Shown here: positions 6,815-11,454 of the stretch, piece by piece
Numbering within the stretch: the first letter of the stretch is position 1
How the letters are laid out: the number at the start of each line of letters is the position of its first letter
Source of the DNA: an uncultured Erythrobacteraceae bacterium
Lineage (GTDB): Bacteria > Pseudomonadota > Alphaproteobacteria > Sphingomonadales > Sphingomonadaceae
DNA: 11,454 nt
Reading direction: 5' to 3'
Assembly: GCA_950071875.1 (NCBI GenBank)
Contig: CATMNW010000045.1
Span: forward strand, 1 to 11,454
Made by a program: the position numbers and the translations under genes
The notes under the pieces: generated by a model
What the model was told of the DNA's origin: nothing
What the model saw: only the letters and a program-made list of their open reading frames with translations
Database searches by the model: none

Positions 6815-7183
6815 ATGCCAAATCAGACATGCCCGCATTGCGGGGAGCAATTGGTGGAAGACACCAAGATTGCCTACGGCAACATTATCGTCGAAGATCG
6901 CGGAGTTCTGTATTTCCAGGGCGAAAGACTCGAATTGCCGAGGGTTCAGCATCAAATCGTGGAAGCGCTGATCGCTGCCAGAGGGCGTGCCCTGACACGC
7001 TCCTATCTCGCCGAATGGCTTGATGGCGATGTCTTCGACCAATCGATTTCGGTGTATGTCGGTCGCGTCCGTTCGACCTTCAGGGAAATCGATCCGGACT
7101 TCGACCAGATCGTTTCGGTGCGGGGTTTCGCGGCCTACAAATGGGAATTCAAATCGGGGCGTGGACATCGCGTGACGCATTGA
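6815..7183 (+). CDS. Small winged-helix DNA-binding protein with N-terminal CxxC knuckle
   Basis: The 122-residue protein is the only plus-strand gene. It begins with CPHCGEQL (residues 5-12), one half of a zinc-ribbon motif; no second CxxC follows, so metal binding would need a partner or dimer. After a short strand region (YGNIIVEDRGVLYF), residues about 42-116 look like an OmpR/PhoB-type C-terminal winged helix: a VQHQIVEALIAARG helix, LTRSYLAEWL, a recognition-like helix ISVYVGRVRSTFREI, and the wing VSVRGFAAYKW. There is no receiver domain, so it cannot be a standard phosphorylated response regulator. It is divergent from the ECF sigma gene and ends 4 bases from the convergent HupE-type gene. 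It is probably a local transcription regulator. Similar short proteins occur in alphaproteobacterial phages, by recollection only. Fold is fairly sure; targets unknown. Confidence 0.82.
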   Translation: MPNQTCPHCGEQLVEDTKIAYGNIIVEDRGVLYFQGERLELPRVQHQIVEALIAARGRALTRSYLAEWLDGDVFDQSISVYVGRVRSTFREIDPDFDQIVSVRGFAAYKWEFKSGRGHRVTH

Positions 7184-7187
7184 ACGG

Positions 7188-8303
7188 TCAGGCCACCGCG
7201 TCGACCGTCCTGGTCACCATCCAGAACCCCGATGAAGCGATCAATACCGCTGCGGCCGTGATCCGGAACGGGCTGTAAAAGCCTCGCCTGGCGATGAATA
7301 GCAGCAACGGAACGACTGCCACGATAACCGCGATCTGCACCAGTTCGAGCCCAACGTTGAAACCGAGCAGGGTCGAAATATTGCGGGTCAGGTCGGCATC
7401 GGCCTCCCTGATGAAGCCAGCAAAACCCAACCCGTGAACGAGGCCGAACAGAACCGCGATCCAGAGTTCGCGCCGGGCGAAGATCGGCCTGATGACGTTG
7501 AACGCGGCGAGCAATATCGTGGCCGCGATGAAAATCTCGACCGGCGGGGCCGGCAGGGTAAGCCCGGTCAGCGCGACGCTGATGAGCGTGATGCTGTGGC
7601 CGATTGTGAACCCGCTCGCGAGCTGCGCTACGGCGATGGCCGCTTCCTTGCCGCTCCGCAGCGCCTGCCAATGGCCGTTCTTTGCAAGCAATGGAGCTGC
7701 CAGCAACAAGGCGACCAGAAACGCGAGGTGATCCAGCCCGCCAAGGATATGCTCGGCACCTACCTGGATCGCGCTGCCAAATCGGGCGAGCGCGGTCGAT
7801 CGGCCCGCAACCACCGTGACCTGTGTATTCCCTTCGCGCAGCAGTCCGATCAATTGCGGCCCGGACAGGTCGTTTTTGTCGAGAACGACCCGGGTCACGT
7901 GATCTGGCGTGTTGGCGATCACGGCAGACCATTCGAAGTCGAACCTGTCGGGGGCGGCCCCCGCCGGCGGATCGTAGGCTATCTTCGCAAGCAGGTCCGG
8001 TGTGCCCGCGTTCCTGGCAAAGTGGACATCCGCAATCGTGACATTCCATTCCGATCCATCGGCGGATCGTATGGCGGTGTGGGCCAGTAGGTAACGTTTC
8101 GCATCTGCCAGCGAAGCCTGATCGTTCGATGCGGTGTTGCCACTGGCGTAGGCGTATTCGGCCTGAGGGATCGTCACATCAGCCACGATGCCGGTCTTGG
8201 TCGGCTCCAGCCGCACCTCGCTGCTCGCGCTCGTGTGGGCAGCTGCCGGAACAATCCACAGGATCGCCAGCATCGCGAATAGGAGGGATCTGGTCATGCT
8301 CAT
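7188..8303 (-). CDS. HupE/UreJ_2-type membrane protein with periplasmic N-terminal domain
   Basis: Classical HupE/UreJ proteins are nickel permease-like accessory proteins of hydrogenase and urease. The longer type seen here (371 residues) has a signal peptide (1-22, ending AAA), a periplasmic domain of about 150 residues and then six hydrophobic segments. Conserved polar motifs inside the membrane part are GAEHILGGLDHLAF (182-195), GFTIGHS (231-237), FGLVHGLGF (286-294) and FNVGLELVQ (315-323). Their His, Asp and Glu residues are likely metal ligands. ATG 8303 overlaps the TPR gene stop (ATGA); ATG 8297 is also possible. No hydrogenase or urease genes are nearby, so the substrate may be another metal, or the protein may have a different role in this operon. 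Last gene of the DUF4331 operon. Confidence 0.88.
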   Translation of the reverse strand: MSMTRSLLFAMLAILWIVPAAAHTSASSEVRLEPTKTGIVADVTIPQAEYAYASGNTASNDQASLADAKRYLLAHTAIRSADGSEWNVTIADVHFARNAGTPDLLAKIAYDPPAGAAPDRFDFEWSAVIANTPDHVTRVVLDKNDLSGPQLIGLLREGNTQVTVVAGRSTALARFGSAIQVGAEHILGGLDHLAFLVALLLAAPLLAKNGHWQALRSGKEAAIAVAQLASGFTIGHSITLISVALTGLTLPAPPVEIFIAATILLAAFNVIRPIFARRELWIAVLFGLVHGLGFAGFIREADADLTRNISTLLGFNVGLELVQIAVIVAVVPLLLFIARRGFYSPFRITAAAVLIASSGFWMVTRTVDAVA

Positions 8304-9646
8304 CCGTGCGCGAACCAGATGAGGGTCGCCTCTGGCGAATAGATTTGCGGATTCAGTTTCAGGGCCATGTCCCGCGCCTCGGCCGCGTGCTCCTCATCCC
8401 CCAAAGCCGCACTGAGCTGAGCGATCTCGACATAGAGGCGTGCGCTCTTCCAGCCGGCCCTCTCTGCGCGCATCAGTTGCCGCATGGCCGCGCTGTCTTG
8501 CCCGTTTGCTGACAATGCCCGGGCGAGCAGAAGATACGCCTCGCCATTGGGCCGGGTGGTCGCATTCTTGCGCGCATAGGAGAGCGCCCTTGCGGGATCG
8601 CCGAAAGCCAGTTCGTGTTCCGCTGCGTGCGCGACGTAGGCCGATGGAATGTCTCCGACGCGCTTTTCCCATTCGGCAGATGCGCGCGCGGCCCACGCCT
8701 TGCTTCGCTGCCGGTCACCCGACCGGCGGTAGAGCATGGCGAGCGCGTCCATGGCCTGGGGGTCTCCCGTGTCGACCGCGACATTTTCGAACATGGCTGC
8801 TGCCTGGTCGGTATTGCCCGCTACCAGCGCTGCTTCCCCCAGATAGAGCTTGGTCTTCCAGTAGTCGGCGAAGAGCTCGTCTGCCTTGCGGTACCACTTT
8901 TGCGCGACATCGTACCGCCCCCGTGCAAATTCGATCGCGCCTGCCTGCAACGCGATGTTTGCGAGGGTTTGCGGGGTCCTGAGGCTGTCGAGCCTCGCGG
9001 CATTTACAAGATGAGTGATCGCGGCATCGAAATTGCCGCGCGATTTTTCCAGCACCGCGAGCCGGACCTGCACGCTTGGTCCGTTCTCGATCTTCCGGGC
9101 TGCGTCGTACAAACGTTCCGCAGCAGAGATGTCGCCGCGGTAAAAATTGATATCGCCACGAAGTTCGAGTGCAGTCGCCTGTTCGCCGGTCGAAAGCTTC
9201 ACGACACTCTTGTCGTATGCGGCCAGCCCAGCTTCGGCTCCGTCGAGATCGTGCACTTCCATCGACCATTCCGCCGAAACGAGGGCCGGACCAGCTCCAT
9301 CGTCGGCAACGCTGCGCGCAAGCGCGAGCTGGCGCCCCGCATCGCGCAATGCGTCCGCGTTGCCATCGACGAGATACCGGGATCTGAGAGCCCGGGCGAG
9401 GACCTGTTTCGGCAACCACTGGTCCGGTCTCTCTGCCGCCAGTTCGGTCGCATATTCGATCCGCTCGCGCACCTTCGTTTCCGCGTCGCCCTGGCTGACC
9501 GGGCCGTATCCTGCGTGCGGCAAATCGCTTGCCGAATAGTGCGGTTCCTCGGTCGAATGCGGCACAATTTTCGGTGCCAGGAACAGCCCGGCGACCAGAA
9601 CCGCCGGAAAGCCGAGCACAAAGATCAGGAGCCGAGTTCGCGGCAT
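8300..9646 (-). CDS. Membrane-anchored periplasmic TPR protein
   Basis: The protein of 448 residues has one N-terminal transmembrane anchor (about 5-24) followed by an all-helical region made of tetratricopeptide-like repeats. Examples are QATALELRGDINFYRGDISAAERLYDAA split over 156-183, VRLAVLEKSRGNFDAAITHL (194-213), KTKLYLGEAALVAGNTDQAA (264-283) and EAYLLLARALSANGQDSAAM (369-388). Such repeats bind other proteins, so a scaffold for the exported partners encoded upstream is likely. The frame runs on to 9784, but ATG 9646 is chosen because the hydrophobic anchor follows directly, AGGA lies upstream, and the extra residues would overlap the lipoprotein gene. It follows that gene after a 70-base gap with a strong hairpin and is joined to the HupE-type gene by ATGA. 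No catalytic motif is visible. Confidence 0.87.
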   Translation of the reverse strand: MPRTRLLIFVLGFPAVLVAGLFLAPKIVPHSTEEPHYSASDLPHAGYGPVSQGDAETKVRERIEYATELAAERPDQWLPKQVLARALRSRYLVDGNADALRDAGRQLALARSVADDGAGPALVSAEWSMEVHDLDGAEAGLAAYDKSVVKLSTGEQATALELRGDINFYRGDISAAERLYDAARKIENGPSVQVRLAVLEKSRGNFDAAITHLVNAARLDSLRTPQTLANIALQAGAIEFARGRYDVAQKWYRKADELFADYWKTKLYLGEAALVAGNTDQAAAMFENVAVDTGDPQAMDALAMLYRRSGDRQRSKAWAARASAEWEKRVGDIPSAYVAHAAEHELAFGDPARALSYARKNATTRPNGEAYLLLARALSANGQDSAAMRQLMRAERAGWKSARLYVEIAQLSAALGDEEHAAEARDMALKLNPQIYSPEATLIWFAHG

Positions 9647-9671
9647 GATCCTATGTCTCCCAATGACCGAG

Positions 9672-9701
9672 CCAGCCCCGGCGAGGTTGCGCCGGGGCTG
9701 G
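9672..9701 (-). other. Strong stem-loop inside the DUF4331-TPR operon
   Basis: Arms 9672-9683 and 9690-9701 are perfectly complementary (12 bp, loop of 6 bases). The hairpin starts 15 bases past the lipoprotein stop and ends 25 bases before the TPR start. No T-run follows it on the minus strand (the next bases are CTCGGTCA), so full intrinsic termination is unlikely. It more likely sets expression of the two exported proteins above that of TPR and HupE by mRNA processing or partial termination. Confidence 0.75.
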
Positions 9702-9716
9702 ATCAGCTTCGAGGTG

Positions 9717-10433
9717 TCAGCTCGCGGTGGTCGCGGTAGCGCACGGCTGGAGGCCAGCTGCCACGAGGTCGTCGGCCAGTGCATTGGTTAAGCCGGTCAA
9801 CTGCTCGGTCAGCTCGGGTACGAAAGTACCGCTGGCATCGTCCGCGGGGTCGGCATCGTTATAGGCCACCTTGGTGTCGGACCCGATCAACGCGGTCGAC
9901 ACGGCGGGCATGCCCATTCGGTCTACGCGCGTATACTGATCGGGCGAACTCGACCTGAAGGTAAACGTAGTCCCCGTTGCGGTGGTCACCGGCGGCGAAC
10001 CCTGAGGCGGCGCCAGGAACGGGAACGAGGACTGGAATGCCACATCGTTCGAAGGCGGATTCAGGGGCAGTCCGGCCAGCGTCGTCGCCGAATGGGTGTC
10101 GAGATCGAGGAAGATCACAGCCAGGGTTACGTCGATGACCGGATCCGAAAGCTTGCGGCCATTGGGGAAGCCCGAGGTTCCGCTAAGGTCCAGCGTCAGG
10201 GTATCGGGCACGATCAGACCGGCGACCGAAACTCCCGGTGCCACTTCCTGCTGCAGGCACGGGGTCACGTCGTAAGTGGTCTGGGTCGGCGTAGGCGACG
10301 GCGCCATCGTGGGCGTCGGGTCCGGCTGCTGGTCGTCGTCGTCGTCAAAGCAGCCCGACAATGTTCCCGCGATGAGAGCCAGCGACCCCGTCATCAGAAG
10401 AGTGCGGCGGATGGAGCGTTTGTTCGTTTCCAT
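9717..10433 (-). CDS. Lipoprotein with DUF4331-like motifs
   Basis: The 238-residue product has a lipoprotein signal with TLSGC (Cys28), then an acidic run (DDDDD) and a Pro/Thr-rich linker (38-52), as in surface or periplasmic lipoproteins held away from the membrane. The body contains FPNGRKLSDPVIDVTL (89-104), a hallmark of DUF4331 proteins. Further on, RMGMPAVSTALIG (172-184) and KVAYNDADPADD (188-199) resemble the segment that in canonical DUF4331 proteins comes before FPNGRR. Cys59 and Cys231 could form a disulfide. ATG 10433 shares its A with the stop of the upstream gene (TAATG), with GGAGG 9 bases before it. Asp/Asn-rich turns suggest calcium or carbohydrate binding, but no function is established. 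Family assignment rests on motif recall. Confidence 0.82.
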   Translation of the reverse strand: METNKRSIRRTLLMTGSLALIAGTLSGCFDDDDDQQPDPTPTMAPSPTPTQTTYDVTPCLQQEVAPGVSVAGLIVPDTLTLDLSGTSGFPNGRKLSDPVIDVTLAVIFLDLDTHSATTLAGLPLNPPSNDVAFQSSFPFLAPPQGSPPVTTATGTTFTFRSSSPDQYTRVDRMGMPAVSTALIGSDTKVAYNDADPADDASGTFVPELTEQLTGLTNALADDLVAAGLQPCATATTAS

Positions 10434-11098
10434 TACATTTGTCCTCCGATACGCGCGGTTGTGCCCCATACATCGATCGGGCTTGTTCCATTCTCGATCC
10501 GATCGCGCGGGATGCTGATGACGATGGCGGTAAGGTTCTGTCCGGCGAAAAAGTCGCGCGAAGAATCGAAGCTCAGCGTGCCAGTCGATGCGGTGTCCTT
10601 GAAACCCTGCAGGTCGAAGAAGAACGGATCGTCGAACAGGCCTGCACGGACCGTGGCGCCATCCTGCGTAAGCGTTTTCTCCACCGAGCCTTCAATCGGG
10701 CCGCTGGTACCGGGTATCCCCGAAACCTGAACGCCATATTCGTTGCTGCCCGAACCTGCGCCGAAGCGGACATAGATCGGAAAGTCGGCCGTGGTGCGCG
10801 GCGAATCGTTGGAGACGTTGATGGTGTAGAGGACGTCCGGATCGTAGGTCGCCGGCTGGTCGGTCGCCTGCGGGCCTGCGAAGGTCATGATGAAGTAGAC
10901 GTTGTCCGCGTCGTGCCACGCAAAAAGGTCCGCGATATCGGCAGCGCGATCAGGCGTGGAATCGACCGACGGATCGGTCCTGCTGGGCGGATCGAGATGG
11001 TCTGCCGCGACCAGGCCCAGCCCGGGCATGAGTGCCGCGCCTCCGATCGCAAGTGTCAATCCCGCAGCCACCGCAGCGATGGTTTTCTTGTGTTGCAT
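10433..11098 (-). CDS. Secreted DUF4331-family protein, short form
   Basis: The 221-residue protein starts with a Sec signal (MQHKKTIAAVAAGLTLAIGG, cleavage near VAA at 30-32). The mature N-terminus DHLDPPSRTDPS, then PDRAADIADLFAWHDADNVYFIMTF (49-73 region) and DDPFFFDLQGF (156-166), are typical DUF4331 features. Family members are usually about 450 residues or longer; this one ends where the second half would begin, and that half may be supplied by the lipoprotein encoded next. ATG 11098 is used because GGGGAG stands 4 bases upstream; the frame also opens from a TTG at 11110 without support. It is first in the operon, so the upstream regulatory stretch controls all four genes. The role of DUF4331 is not known. 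Confidence 0.88.
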   Translation of the reverse strand: MQHKKTIAAVAAGLTLAIGGAALMPGLGLVAADHLDPPSRTDPSVDSTPDRAADIADLFAWHDADNVYFIMTFAGPQATDQPATYDPDVLYTINVSNDSPRTTADFPIYVRFGAGSGSNEYGVQVSGIPGTSGPIEGSVEKTLTQDGATVRAGLFDDPFFFDLQGFKDTASTGTLSFDSSRDFFAGQNLTAIVISIPRDRIENGTSPIDVWGTTARIGGQM

Positions 11099-11381
11099 AG
11101 CTCTCCCCAAGTTCGCGTTTGCGCCGAGACGCGGCTTGGGCGATCAACCGATTCGAAGAGCATTCGAGTGTGAGCGACCGCCCATCGCGGTGGTCGGCCC
11201 CCGACATAACAATACGATAACAGCGTGCCGACTTATTCGGCGTTGCTTGCAAGCAGCGACGCCTGCAGTGCCTGCGCGCACATATTGGAGTGATGCCAAA
11301 GCCCACCCATTCGCTTCGCACGGGCGTACCTAACCGAACGGCCTTTCGCCTTACAGCGGCGCGCGGATATTATGGGAAAGG
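11099..11381. other. Gene-free stretch upstream of the DUF4331 operon and downstream of tRNA-Thr
   Basis: No credible coding region is seen. The stretch should contain the DUF4331 operon promoter and the end of the tRNA transcript. It holds the Pho-box-like repeat, a 12-base perfect palindrome (TGCTTGCAAGCA, 11244-11255) and a small GTCGG/CCGAC dyad (11193-11205). No clear -35/-10 pair could be picked for the minus strand. Confidence 0.55.
11206..11223 (-). promoter_or_regulatory. Pho-box-like 7-4-7 direct repeat upstream of DUF4331 operon
   Basis: On the minus strand the site reads CTGTTAT-CGTA-TTGTTAT. Two 7-base repeats 11 bp apart match the geometry of PhoB-type boxes (CTGTCAT, 4 bases, CTGTCAT), with mismatches at one base in the first and two in the second repeat. 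OmpR/PhoB-fold regulators bind such same-face tandem sites. It lies about 108 bases upstream of the start codon of the first gene. No good -10 follows at the expected distance, which lowers confidence. Confidence 0.4.
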
Positions 11382-11454
11382 TGGTGCCGCTTACGTGACT
11401 CGAACACGTGACCCCATCATTACGAATGATGTGCTCTACCAACTGAGCTAAAGC
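11382..11454 (-). tRNA. tRNA-Thr (anticodon CGT), first three bases outside the window
   Basis: On the minus strand the D-arm GCTC-AGTTGGTA-GAGC, the anticodon arm CATCA-TTCGTAA-TGATG, and the T-arm ACGTG-TTCGAGT-CACGT all fold. The anticodon CGT is at 11424-11422 and reads threonine ACG codons. The 3' acceptor strand AAGCGGC, the discriminator A and an encoded CCA (11384-11382) are present. The visible 5' strand starts at GCTT, so the missing bases should be GCC. Confidence 0.95.

Noticed and set aside
8615..9739. 374-codon plus-strand open frame opposite the TPR gene
   Set aside because: Antisense shadow; the minus-strand frame encodes clear TPR repeats and a membrane anchor.
10439..11173. 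244-codon plus-strand open frame opposite the DUF4331 gene
   Set aside because: Antisense shadow of a gene with a clear signal peptide and family motifs.

Overview
The window looks like chromosome from a GC-rich alphaproteobacterium, most likely a sphingomonad (Sphingomonadales/Erythrobacteraceae type). The basis is high GC, a TonB-dependent receptor leading a small catabolic operon, an ECF sigma/RskA-type anti-sigma pair, and DUF4331 and HupE/UreJ-type proteins. This placement is inferred from gene content, not from a marker gene. Every gene but one is on the minus strand.

Right to left, in the direction of most transcription: a tRNA-Thr(CGT), cut by the window edge, lies at 11382-11454. 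A roughly 280-base regulatory stretch follows, with an 18-base Pho-box-like direct repeat. Then comes a four-gene operon (11098 to 7188): a secreted DUF4331-type protein, a lipoprotein carrying DUF4331-like motifs, a membrane-anchored periplasmic TPR protein and a HupE/UreJ-type membrane protein. The junctions are TAATG, a 70-base gap with a 12-bp hairpin, and ATGA. This is the least understood block and the best candidate for an undescribed envelope system: exported proteins, a TPR scaffold and a possible metal-handling membrane protein.

The one plus-strand gene (6815-7183) encodes a small winged-helix protein with a CxxC knuckle. It converges on the HupE gene with a 4-base gap and is divergent from an ECF sigma factor gene. 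The sigma factor gene (6667 to 6116) overlaps its RskA-like membrane anti-sigma gene (6123 to 5377) by 8 bases.

A gene-free stretch (about 4972-5376) separates the two halves. It holds a tRNA-like remnant (5281-5351), resembling the 3' half of the tRNA-Thr at the window edge and in the same orientation, and the promoter and palindromic operator of the next operon.

That operon (4971 to beyond position 1) encodes a TonB-dependent outer-membrane receptor, an exported type-B carboxylesterase and an acyl-CoA synthetase that runs off the left edge. The order suggests uptake of an ester-containing compound, its hydrolysis, and CoA activation of the released acid. The substrate cannot be read from the sequence.
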